In this document: positions 1-5,836 of the stretch, one piece after another
How positions within the stretch are numbered: position 1 is the first letter of the stretch
Layout: each line of letters begins with the position of its first letter
Assembly (NCBI GenBank): GCA_030684415.1
Contig: JAUXNL010000439.1
Span: forward strand, 1 to 5,880
Length of the DNA stretch: 5,880 nucleotides
DNA from: Moraxellaceae bacterium
Lineage (GTDB): Bacteria; Pseudomonadota; Gammaproteobacteria; Pseudomonadales; Moraxellaceae
Reading direction: 5' to 3'
Program-made: the position numbers and the translations under genes
The notes under the pieces: model-generated
Databases searched by the model: none
The model's input: only the letters and a program-made list of their open reading frames with translations
What the model was told of the DNA's origin: nothing

Positions 1-85
1 TGCAAACACCGGGGCCGCCACACAGAGCGAACGCAGCGGCCAGCACTGCCAGCAGCTTACAAATCCTTGAGCCAGCGCGACACAT
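1..85 (-). CDS. Possible start of a secreted or lipoprotein gene, cut by the window edge
   Basis: This is a short open frame on the minus strand that overlaps the end of surE by 29 bp and runs off the window. From the ATG at 85-83 it reads MCRAGSRICK, then a hydrophobic stretch LLAVLAAAFALCGG and a second cysteine. That layout (basic residues, about 12 apolar residues, small residues and cysteine) resembles an export signal. An in-frame ATG at 100-98 is an alternative start. Neither has a good ribosome-binding site: AGG directly abuts the ATG at 85. No clean lipobox is visible. In related gammaproteobacteria surE is usually followed by pcm, which has no signal peptide, or after that by the lipoprotein gene nlpD, so an NlpD-like envelope protein is possible. 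Another minus-strand frame here ends in VAAPVFA, also signal-like, so even the frame is uncertain. Confidence 0.3.
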   Translation of the reverse strand, partial: MCRAGSRICKLLAVLAAAFALCGGPGVC

Positions 86-818
86 CCTGCAGCGCGTCAT
101 GTCGCGTCATGTCGGTTTGCAAGGGCGTCACGCTGACATAGCCCTCGCCCACCGCATGAAAATCCGTGCCTTCATCGGCATCGGCCGGATCGCCCACAAT
201 GCCGATCCAGAACGCGCGCCGGCCGCGCGGGTCCTGCACGGTCAGGATATCCTTGGCGCGGCTGCGGTGCCCCAAGCGTGTCACCTGAAAGCCGCGCAAC
301 GCTTCCAGCGGCAGGTCCGGCACATTCACATTGAGAATGGTGCGGTGCGGCAACCGCAGCCGGTGCCAGCCTTCAATCAAGCGCGCCACCATGGCCGCCG
401 CCGGACGATACGAGTCGATACCCAGGCCGCGTGCATGTGCCCCCACCAGCGAAACGGCAATGCCGGTCTTGCCGAGGAACCGGCCTTCCAGCGCGGCCGC
501 TACCGTGCCGGAATACAGCGTGTCGTCGCCCAGATTGGCGCCGGCATTGATGCCCGACACCACCAGATCCGGCTCGAAATCGAGAAAGCCGTTCAAGGCC
601 AGATGCACGCAGTCCGCCGGCGTGCCATTCACCGACCAGAAGCCGTTGGTTTCTTGCACCGGACGCAACGGCCGGTCCAGCGTCAGTGCACTCGAATACG
701 CGCTGCGCTCACTGTCGGGTGCCACCACCGTGACCGCACCGATCTGCGCCAGCGCCTCGGCCAGTGCTGCCAATCCGGGCGCATGCACGCCATCGTCATT
801 ACTCAACAGGAACTTCAT
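57..818 (-). CDS. surE: 5'/3'-nucleotidase SurE
   Basis: SurE is a metal-dependent, cytosolic phosphatase acting on nucleoside 5'- and 3'-monophosphates, and in some members on short polyphosphate. The 253-residue product has the usual family length. The N-terminus MKFLLSNDDGVHAPG carries the metal ligands D8 and D9. S39 in APDSERSAYS and N91 in SGINAGANLGDD fit the remaining ligand positions, and LYSGTVAAALEG follows at about 101-112. The start at 818 is chosen because the SNDDG motif must lie at the extreme N-terminus and GGGAG (829-833) lies 10 nt upstream. The frame stays open to 920, but that extension lies inside truD. The gene overlaps the truD stop by 20 bp, so translation is probably coupled. 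TAA stop at 59-57. The catalytic set looks intact. Confidence 0.96.
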   Translation of the reverse strand: MKFLLSNDDGVHAPGLAALAEALAQIGAVTVVAPDSERSAYSSALTLDRPLRPVQETNGFWSVNGTPADCVHLALNGFLDFEPDLVVSGINAGANLGDDTLYSGTVAAALEGRFLGKTGIAVSLVGAHARGLGIDSYRPAAAMVARLIEGWHRLRLPHRTILNVNVPDLPLEALRGFQVTRLGHRSRAKDILTVQDPRGRRAFWIGIVGDPADADEGTDFHAVGEGYVSVTPLQTDMTRHDALQDVSRWLKDL

Positions 819-1866
819 GCAGACCGCTCTCCCGCAACTGCGCGAGCTCGCGCAAGACACTGGTGGCAAAGGCGCCCGATGGTAAAGCAAAAGACAGATG
901 AAGACTGCCATCCGCACCATGCTCCCAGTGCAGATCGCCGACTCGCAGGCGCAAGGCCCGACGTTGCGCCTCCAGACCGAAAGCGCCCAGCCGCTCTGCC
1001 AATCCTTCCGTCAGTGCCGAAACGGTCTGCTCCAGCGCCAACACATCCTCCGTCACCGCTGGCACGCCACGGCCAAACAACGGCCCGGTGGGGTGGAGCT
1101 CTTGTGCCTGAATGCGCGAAGGCAACGCCTCATCATCCGCCTCGGGGCGAAAGAAGCTGCCACGACCATCCAGCATGAGCACATCACCGGGCAGCATGAC
1201 CGCCCACTGCCCTGCCGCTACCCGCTCGCCCAGTACACGATTGAAAAACGCCGAGCGCACAGCCGAGATCATCAATCCTTCGCGGTGATTCAGGCGCCGG
1301 CGCGGCTTGCCCGCCAGCAGGCTTTCTCCCGCCGCCAGATTGGCATTGCCGTGGCCGAAACGCTGCGGGCCGATGTAATTCGGTACGCCGCCATCCGCCA
1401 GCGTCTGCAAACGGGCGTCGATTGCTTCGGGCGCGCCGTCGACATCACGCAGTACGAGATGAAAGCGGTTGCCGAGATGCGCGCCACGCTTCAACTTGCG
1501 AGCATTCCAGGTTTGCGTGAGCAGCTCGATGTCATCGCACCATACGGGCGAAAAATCCGGCAACTGCCGGTTGGGCACATGCACGCTGAACCATTGTGTG
1601 GTGACAGCTCGCCGGTCCTTGAGCCCGGCATAGCTCACCGCATCCAGCGGCACACCGGCCGCCTCGGCAAGCCGGCCGGCCACCCAGGCCGTGTTCTGGT
1701 TGCGTTTACGGATGTGCAGGAAGACATGCTCGCCCTCGCCGCTGGGCTCGAACGAGGCCAGCTCGTCCACACGAAAATCTTCGGGCGAAGCCCGCAAGCT
1801 GGCCAGGCACACCGGCGCGCCATGAGCAAAGGGCTGGTGTTCCAGCAGAAAAGCGGACCAGTTCAT
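799..1866 (-). CDS. truD: tRNA pseudouridine(13) synthase TruD
   Basis: TruD isomerises uridine 13 of certain tRNAs to pseudouridine. The 355-residue product matches the family (E. coli 349). Recognisable segments are SPEDFRVDEL (27-36), GEGEHVFLHIRK (43-54), the catalytic motif YAGLKDRRAVT with nucleophile D84, RKLKRGAHLGNRF (123-135), GVPNYIGPQRFG (160-171), and the C-terminal LPSGAFATSVLREL. The central part, roughly residues 172-305, is the diverged TRUD insertion domain. The ATG at 1866 is preferred: AGAGG sits 6 nt upstream and the protein then aligns with E. coli TruD from its N-terminus. A GTG at 1950 would add 28 residues in frame, without a ribosome-binding site. It follows ispF after a 142-bp spacer in which I find no convincing promoter or terminator, so it may still be read through from the isp genes. 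Its stop overlaps surE. Confidence 0.96.
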   Translation of the reverse strand: MNWSAFLLEHQPFAHGAPVCLASLRASPEDFRVDELASFEPSGEGEHVFLHIRKRNQNTAWVAGRLAEAAGVPLDAVSYAGLKDRRAVTTQWFSVHVPNRQLPDFSPVWCDDIELLTQTWNARKLKRGAHLGNRFHLVLRDVDGAPEAIDARLQTLADGGVPNYIGPQRFGHGNANLAAGESLLAGKPRRRLNHREGLMISAVRSAFFNRVLGERVAAGQWAVMLPGDVLMLDGRGSFFRPEADDEALPSRIQAQELHPTGPLFGRGVPAVTEDVLALEQTVSALTEGLAERLGAFGLEAQRRALRLRVGDLHWEHGADGSLHLSFALPSGAFATSVLRELAQLRESGLHEVPVE

Positions 1867-1872
1867 TCGGAG

Positions 1873-1877
1873 CCTCT
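1873..1877 (-). promoter_or_regulatory. Ribosome-binding site of truD
   Basis: AGAGG on the minus strand, 6 nt before the ATG at 1866. It decides the start in favour of the 355-residue TruD over the in-frame GTG at 1950, which has no Shine-Dalgarno sequence. Confidence 0.7.
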
Positions 1878-2008
1878 GATTATCGTCCCCATGAAACCGG
1901 AGACCCTGTGCCGCCAGCGCGTCGAGAGCAAAGTCGAGATAGACATACACAGGAACGTGGCGGCCGTCGGCACATTCGCCCGTACAAGCCGCCCGAAAAA
2001 ACGGCGCC

Positions 2009-2497
2009 TCACACCGGCAGCAGCATCACCACGGCATGCGCTTCAATACCTTCGCGACGGCCGACAAAACCGAGCTTTTCCGTGGTGGTCGCCTTCACGC
2101 TGACAGCGTCGGCCGCCACGCCAGCATCGGCGGCAATCCGCTCACGCATGAGCACCACATGCGGCGCCAGTTTGGGGCGCTCGGCCAGCACGGTGATGTC
2201 GGCATTCCCCAGCACAAAGCCCTGCGCGCGCATGAGGCCGACGACATGACGCAGCAACTGGCGGCTGTCCGCACCGCTGTAGGCGGCATCGGTATCGGGA
2301 AAATGCTGGCCGATGTCGCCAAGTGCCAGCGCACCGAGAATGGCATCGCAGAGGGCATGCAGCACCACATCACCATCGGAGTGCGCCACCAGGCCCTGCT
2401 CATGCGGAATCCTCACACCGCCGAGCGTGACATGATCGCCGTCGCCAAAGCGGTGCACGTCGATGCCATGGCCGATGCGGGGGAATGTGCGGCTCAC
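2009..2497 (-). CDS. ispF: 2-C-methyl-D-erythritol 2,4-cyclodiphosphate synthase IspF
   Basis: IspF cyclises 4-diphosphocytidyl-2-C-methylerythritol 2-phosphate to 2-C-methylerythritol 2,4-cyclodiphosphate with release of CMP, the fifth step of the MEP isoprenoid pathway. The family is a cytosolic homotrimer with a divalent metal at each subunit interface. The 162 residues match the usual size. The metal ligands are D13 and H15 (RIGHGIDVHRF) and H47 in AHSDGDVVLHAL. GDIGQHFPDTD (60-70) and the signature VKATTTEKLGF (134-144) follow. The start is a GTG whose TGA-overlapping GTGA links it to the ispD stop, and AGGAGG lies 7 nt upstream. It works two steps after IspD in the pathway; the kinase IspE between them is not in this window. 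The stop TGA is at 2011-2009. Confidence 0.97.
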   Translation of the reverse strand: MSRTFPRIGHGIDVHRFGDGDHVTLGGVRIPHEQGLVAHSDGDVVLHALCDAILGALALGDIGQHFPDTDAAYSGADSRQLLRHVVGLMRAQGFVLGNADITVLAERPKLAPHVVLMRERIAADAGVAADAVSVKATTTEKLGFVGRREGIEAHAVVMLLPV

Positions 2498-3189
2498 AGG
2501 CCGGCCTCCTCTTGCAGGCGCAGAAAAGCCTCGGCAATCGCGAGGTCTTCGGGCCAGGTGATTTTCAGGTTGTCGCGCGCGCCCTCGACCAGCAACGGCT
2601 TTTCACCCATGCGTTCGATGGCCTGGGCTTCGTCGGTCACGGTCACGCCAGCCGCACGCGCGGCGAGCAAGGCATCGCGCAGCAGCCCGTAGCGGAAAAC
2701 CTGCGGGGTCAGCGCATGCCACAAATCTTCGCGCGGCACGGTCTCGGCGACTTCATCGCCATTGCCACGCTTCATGGTGTCGCGCACACGGTTGGCGAGT
2801 AGCCCGCCCACCGGATGCCGGTCTATCGCACGCAAAAGATGTTCGATGTCTTCAAGGCGCACACAAGGGCGCGCCACATCGTGCACCAGCACCCAGTCAT
2901 CATCCGATGCCTGCCGGGCAATCGCTTCCAGCCCGGCCAGCACGGAGTCCGCACGCTCAACACCGCCTTCCACAAAGCGCAGCAGGGAAGCATCGCGCCA
3001 GACCAGCGTCGCCGCACGCGAATCATCTGCCGCCACGGGCACAATCACGGCCTCAGTCGGCAGGCTGCACAGACGGTCCAGCGTGCACTGCATCACGGTC
3101 TTGCCGTTCAGGGACAGATATTGCTTGGGAAGGTCGCCGCCGACACGCAAACCACGGCCGGCAGCGGGCACCACACACCAGAGGCTCAT
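2494..3189 (-). CDS. ispD: 2-C-methyl-D-erythritol 4-phosphate cytidylyltransferase IspD
   Basis: IspD joins CTP and 2-C-methyl-D-erythritol 4-phosphate to give 4-diphosphocytidyl-2-C-methylerythritol and pyrophosphate, step three of the MEP pathway. The 231-residue protein is one nucleotidyltransferase domain of normal length. The N-terminal CTP loop is PAAGRGLRVGGDLPKQYL (8-25), with R15 and K22 matching the catalytic E. coli R20 and K27. Further motifs are GGVERADSVLAGL (75-87), VHDVARPC (102-109, metal-binding D104), TVPREDLWHALTPQ (150-163, R153 equivalent to E. coli R157), and TDEAQAIE followed by NLKITWPEDL with K209. The start overlaps the ftsB stop as ATGA and has no Shine-Dalgarno sequence of its own (the upstream bases are nearly all G and C), so it probably depends on reinitiation after ftsB. 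No IspF fusion is present. Confidence 0.97.
   Translation of the reverse strand: MSLWCVVPAAGRGLRVGGDLPKQYLSLNGKTVMQCTLDRLCSLPTEAVIVPVAADDSRAATLVWRDASLLRFVEGGVERADSVLAGLEAIARQASDDDWVLVHDVARPCVRLEDIEHLLRAIDRHPVGGLLANRVRDTMKRGNGDEVAETVPREDLWHALTPQVFRYGLLRDALLAARAAGVTVTDEAQAIERMGEKPLLVEGARDNLKITWPEDLAIAEAFLRLQEEAGL
2505..2510 (-). promoter_or_regulatory. Ribosome-binding site of ispF, inside ispD
   Basis: A consensus AGGAGG on the minus strand within the last codons of ispD (the EEAGL tail), 7 nt before the GTG. It supports the non-ATG start and suggests that ispF is initiated efficiently as well as coupled to ispD. Confidence 0.75.
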
Positions 3190-3509
3190 GGCGCGGCCGG
3201 CGCGGTTTTTTTCGCGTCGGGATTGCCGGTCACGAGATAAAAAGTTTCGTTGTCGCGCACCATGCCAAGATCCAGGCGGCTGTGTTCTTCCACCGCCTCC
3301 AGGCCGTTCTTGAGATCTTTCACTTCCGCTTCCAGCACCCGGTTGCGCTCGGCGAGCTTTTCGTTTTCCGCACTGAGCGCGGCCACAGAGTGTTTGAGCG
3401 CCTGCACGTCACGCACACCGCCTTCCCCCACCCACAGGCTGTACTGGAGGAACAGAAACAGTGCCAGCGCCAGCGCCAGCAGCAGTTTTCCGAACGGCGT
3501 GCGCAGCAT
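3186..3509 (-). CDS. ftsB: Cell division protein FtsB
   Basis: FtsB is a small bitopic inner-membrane protein. With FtsL and FtsQ it forms the septal subcomplex that activates the FtsW-FtsI peptidoglycan synthase. The 107 residues are arranged as a short cytoplasmic start (MLRTPFGK), one membrane span at about 9-25 rich in Leu and Ala and ending in QYSLW, and a periplasmic coiled coil at about 36-75 with heptad-like VAALSAENEKLAERNRVLEAEV. The family's EALEER-type segment follows (EAVEEHSRLDLGMVRDNETFYLV), then a loose Ala/Pro tail. QYSLW, the MxRxxETFY pattern and the position next to ispD make the identity clear. AAGG, overlapping the eno stop, lies 7 nt upstream of the ATG. The stop overlaps ispD by 4 bp. 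The span is partly encoded by three tandem GCCAGC hexamers (plus strand, 3463-3480). Confidence 0.95.
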   Translation of the reverse strand: MLRTPFGKLLLALALALFLFLQYSLWVGEGGVRDVQALKHSVAALSAENEKLAERNRVLEAEVKDLKNGLEAVEEHSRLDLGMVRDNETFYLVTGNPDAKKTAPAAP

Positions 3510-3518
3510 GGGTCCGCC

Positions 3519-4811
3519 TTATTTCAGGCCACGGAATTCCGCACGGCCACGGTACGGGGCGCGGCGGTCCAGCTCCTGCTCGATACGCAGCAACTGGTTG
3601 TATTTGGACACGCGATCCGAGCGGCACAACGAACCGGTCTTGATCTGGCCCGCTGCCGTGGCCACCGCCAGATCAGCGATGGTGGCGTCTTCGGTTTCAC
3701 CCGAGCGGTGCGAGATCACGGTGGCGTAGCCCGCTTCTTTGGCCATGTAAATGGCATCCAGCGTTTCGGTCAGCGAGCCGATCTGGTTGTACTTGATGAG
3801 AATGGCGTTGGCCACGCCTTCATCAATGCCCTTTTTGAGAATGGTGGGATTGGTCACGAACAGATCGTCGCCCACCAGTTGCACCTTGTCTCCGATCTTG
3901 TCGGTGAGCAACTTCCAGCCGGCCCAGTCAGACTCGTCGAGGCCGTCTTCAATGGAAATGATCGGGTAGCGGCTGGCGAGATCGGCGAGATAATCGACAA
4001 ATTCGGCAGAGGTGAACACCTTGCCTTCGCCTTCCAGATGGTACTTGCCATCCTTGTAGAATTCGGACGAGGCACAGTCGAGCGCCAGCATCACATTCTC
4101 GCCCGGCTTGTAGCCCGCAAGCGTGATGGCTTCCATGATGGCCTTGAGGGCGTCTTCATTGGTGGCGAGGTTGGGCGCAAAGCCACCTTCATCACCCACG
4201 GCCGTGTTCAGGCCACGTTTTTTCAGCACGCCTTTGAGCGCGTGGAAAACTTCAGCGCCGCAACGCAGGGCTTCCGCAAAAGACGTGAAGCCGACCGGCT
4301 CGATCATGAACTCCTGAATGTCGACCGTGTTATCAGCATGCTCGCCCCCGTTGATGATGTTCATCATCGGCACCGGCATAGTGAAGCTGCTCTGGCCACG
4401 CAGCTCGGCAATGTACTGGTACAGCGGGATTTTCTTTTCGGCGGCGGCGGCACGTGCGCAGGCCAGCGATACGGCCAGAATGGCATTGGCACCGAGCTTG
4501 GACTTGGTTTCCGTGCCATCGAGGTCAATCATGGCGTTGTCGATGGCCGCCTGATCGAACACGCTACGGCCCACCAGCAGCTCACGGATATCCACGTTCA
4601 CATTGCTGACGGCTTTCTGCACGCCCTTGCCGAGATAGCGAGCCTTGTCACCATCGCGCAGCTCGAGGGCTTCGCGCGAGCCGGTGGAGGCGCCGCTCGG
4701 TGCCGGGGCACGCCCCACCACGCCGGATTCGAGAATCACATCGGCCTCGATAGTGGGGTTGCCGCGCGAGTCAAGAATTTCACGGGCACGGATATCGGCA
4801 ATCTGGGACAT
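3519..4811 (-). CDS. eno: Enolase (phosphopyruvate hydratase)
   Basis: Enolase interconverts 2-phosphoglycerate and phosphoenolpyruvate in glycolysis and gluconeogenesis. In many proteobacteria it is also part of the RNA degradosome. The 430 residues match the family (E. coli 432). Visible key residues are S42 in the mobile loop SGASTGSREALEL, the MNIINGGEHADN segment (150-161), the proton donor E208 in VGDEGGFAPN, the Mg ligands D245 (ALDCASSEF), E288 (SIEDGL) and D315 (GDDLF), the base K340 in IKYNQIGSLTET, SHRSGETED (367-375), and K391 in GQIKTGS. The ATG at 4811 has TGGAG 9 nt upstream. A repeat-rich 161-bp spacer separates it from kdsA upstream, while ftsB begins only 9 bp after its stop, so it probably leads the eno-ftsB-ispD-ispF transcript. 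Its product phosphoenolpyruvate is a substrate of KdsA. Nothing is missing. Confidence 0.98.
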   Translation of the reverse strand: MSQIADIRAREILDSRGNPTIEADVILESGVVGRAPAPSGASTGSREALELRDGDKARYLGKGVQKAVSNVNVDIRELLVGRSVFDQAAIDNAMIDLDGTETKSKLGANAILAVSLACARAAAAEKKIPLYQYIAELRGQSSFTMPVPMMNIINGGEHADNTVDIQEFMIEPVGFTSFAEALRCGAEVFHALKGVLKKRGLNTAVGDEGGFAPNLATNEDALKAIMEAITLAGYKPGENVMLALDCASSEFYKDGKYHLEGEGKVFTSAEFVDYLADLASRYPIISIEDGLDESDWAGWKLLTDKIGDKVQLVGDDLFVTNPTILKKGIDEGVANAILIKYNQIGSLTETLDAIYMAKEAGYATVISHRSGETEDATIADLAVATAAGQIKTGSLCRSDRVSKYNQLLRIEQELDRRAPYRGRAEFRGLK

Positions 4812-4830
4812 GTCTCACAGCTCCATCGTC

Positions 4831-4913
4831 GTAGGTGCGGATCAGCCTTTTGGCTATGCCAGTGGCGCTTCCGCACGTCTCAAAAACAGTTTTGCGGATG
4901 AATCCGCACCTAC
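4831..4913. repeat. Head-to-head pair of REP-like palindromes between kdsA and eno
   Basis: The two ends form a perfect 12-bp inverted repeat: GTAGGTGCGGAT at 4831-4842 and ATCCGCACCTAC at 4902-4913. The right element, read on the minus strand, is GTAG followed by a palindrome whose core TGCGGAT-TC-ATCCGCA spans 4893-4908. The left element, read on the plus strand, is GTAG, then GTGCGGA (4835-4841) pairing with TCCGCAC (4870-4876) around two smaller hairpins, AGCC-TTTT-GGCT (4844-4855) and GCC-AGT-GGC (4858-4866). A GTAG head before an imperfect palindrome, and two copies in opposite orientation, is the known form of REP elements and BIMEs mobilised by RAYT transposases; assigning this copy to that class is inference. 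The eno ribosome-binding site starts 6 bp beyond the left end. Confidence 0.75.
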
Positions 4914-4915
4914 AA

Positions 4916-4971
4916 AATCACGAATCACGAATCACGAATCACGAATCACGAATCACGAATCACGAATCACG
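4916..4971. repeat. Heptamer tandem array, 8 perfect copies of AATCACG
   Basis: Eight uninterrupted, identical 7-bp units (CGTGATT on the transcribed minus strand) fill 56 bp. The array ends one base before the kdsA stop codon on one side and lies two bases from the GTAG end of the REP-like element on the other. It is non-coding: it begins after the kdsA stop. Perfect identity suggests recent slippage expansion and probable copy-number variation between strains. From memory, AATCACG-type arrays are frequent in intergenic DNA of xanthomonads and are often mistranslated as NHESRIT-type proteins; this cannot be checked here. Confidence 0.95.
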
Positions 4972-4972
4972 C

Positions 4973-5818
4973 TCAATGCGTATCGAGCACCGGAAAACCT
5001 TTCACCAGCTCATCCATCGCCTTCACCTGGGTCAGGAAGGCCTCAAGCTGCGACAAGCGCAGCGCGCAGGGGCCGTCACACTTGGCGACATCCGGGTCCG
5101 GATGCGCTTCCAGAAAAAGGCCAGCAATCTTCTGCGACATGCCCGCCAGCGCAAGCTCGGTGACCTGCGCACGGCGGCCACCGGCGGCGCTGGCCAGGCC
5201 ACCTGGCATTTGCAACGAGTGCGTCACGTCGAAGAACACGGGATAGCCAAACTCCTTCATGATGCCGAAACCAAGCATGTCCACGACAAGATTGTTATAG
5301 CCAAAGCTGGAGCCACGCTCGCAAAGAATGAGCTGGTCGTTGCCGGCCTCTTCACACTTGGTGAGGATGTGCTTCATTTCTTTCGGCGCCAGGAACTGGG
5401 CCTTTTTGATATTGATGATGGCTTTTGTGTTGGCCATCGCCACCACCAAGTCGGTCTGGCGCGACAAGAAGGCCGGCAACTGGATGATGTCGGCGACTTC
5501 CGCCACGGGCGCCGCCTGATGCGGCTCGTGCACATCAGTAATCACCGGCACGCCGAAGGTTTTCTTGATCTCTTCAAAAATGCGCAGGCCTTCTTCGAGG
5601 CCGGGGCCACGATAGGATGTCACCGAAGAACGGTTGGCCTTGTCGAACGACGCCTTGAACACATAGGGAATGCCCAGCTTCTGCGTGACGCGGACATATT
5701 CTTCACAAACCTGCATGGCCAGATCGCGCGACTCCAGCACGTTCATGCCACCAAAGAGCACAAAAGGCAGGTCGTTGCCGATGTTGATATCGCGCAGCTT
5801 GATGATTTTCTGGCTCAT
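4973..5818 (-). CDS. kdsA: 3-deoxy-8-phosphooctulonate synthase KdsA
   Basis: KdsA condenses D-arabinose 5-phosphate with phosphoenolpyruvate to form Kdo-8-phosphate, the precursor of the Kdo that links lipid A to the LPS core. The 281-residue protein is a single TIM-barrel domain of usual length (E. coli 284) and resembles the E. coli enzyme closely throughout: PFVLFGGMNVLESRDLAM (18-35), VFKASFDKANRSS (53-65), RGPGLEEGLRIFEEIK, TDVHEP, QLPAFLSRQTDLV, the GYNNLVVDMLGFGIMK segment, GGRRAQVTELA and EAHPDPDVAKCDGPCAL. Asn26 occupies the position held by a metal-binding Cys in class II enzymes, so this should be the metal-independent class. The ATG at 5818 has AGAGA 6 nt upstream. An in-frame GTG at 5854 would add 12 residues encoded by a REP-like palindrome and is rejected. 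The stop is followed at once by the heptamer array. Confidence 0.98.
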   Translation of the reverse strand: MSQKIIKLRDINIGNDLPFVLFGGMNVLESRDLAMQVCEEYVRVTQKLGIPYVFKASFDKANRSSVTSYRGPGLEEGLRIFEEIKKTFGVPVITDVHEPHQAAPVAEVADIIQLPAFLSRQTDLVVAMANTKAIINIKKAQFLAPKEMKHILTKCEEAGNDQLILCERGSSFGYNNLVVDMLGFGIMKEFGYPVFFDVTHSLQMPGGLASAAGGRRAQVTELALAGMSQKIAGLFLEAHPDPDVAKCDGPCALRLSQLEAFLTQVKAMDELVKGFPVLDTH

Positions 5819-5836
5819 GCCCGATCTCTGTCGTCG

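Noticed and set aside
819..920. N-terminal extension of SurE by 34 residues with a signal-peptide-like stretch
   Set aside because: The SurE family begins at MKFLLSNDDG, with GGGAG 10 nt upstream. The extension lies wholly within the truD coding sequence, and SurE is cytosolic.
1867..1950. In-frame 28-codon extension of TruD from a GTG at 1950
   Set aside because: No Shine-Dalgarno precedes the GTG, while AGAGG is well placed before the ATG at 1866. The extra residues have no counterpart in the E. coli TruD that I recall.
1867..2008. Promoter or terminator for truD in the ispF-truD spacer
   Set aside because: GATAAT occurs at 1879-1884 (minus strand), but there is no -35-like hexamer 16-18 bp upstream and it nearly abuts the ribosome-binding site. 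A T6 run just after ispF (1995-2000) follows no real stem. Neither is supported.
3463..3480. Three GCCAGC hexamers as a regulatory repeat
   Set aside because: They lie within ftsB and encode the Leu-Ala pattern of the membrane span, which is a sufficient explanation.
2907..4901. A 664-codon open frame on the plus strand opposite eno, ftsB and part of ispD
   Set aside because: It is antisense to genes with intact catalytic motifs, has no recognisable domain, and is what GC-rich third-position bias produces opposite real genes. The other long plus-strand frames (99-1178, 898-2103, 4835-5878) are rejected for the same reason.
4916..4971. CRISPR array or repeat protein (NHESRIT repeats in the plus frames)
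   Set aside because: The 7-bp units are contiguous with no spacers, so this is not CRISPR. The peptide repeat is a translation of a non-coding tandem repeat on the non-coding strand.
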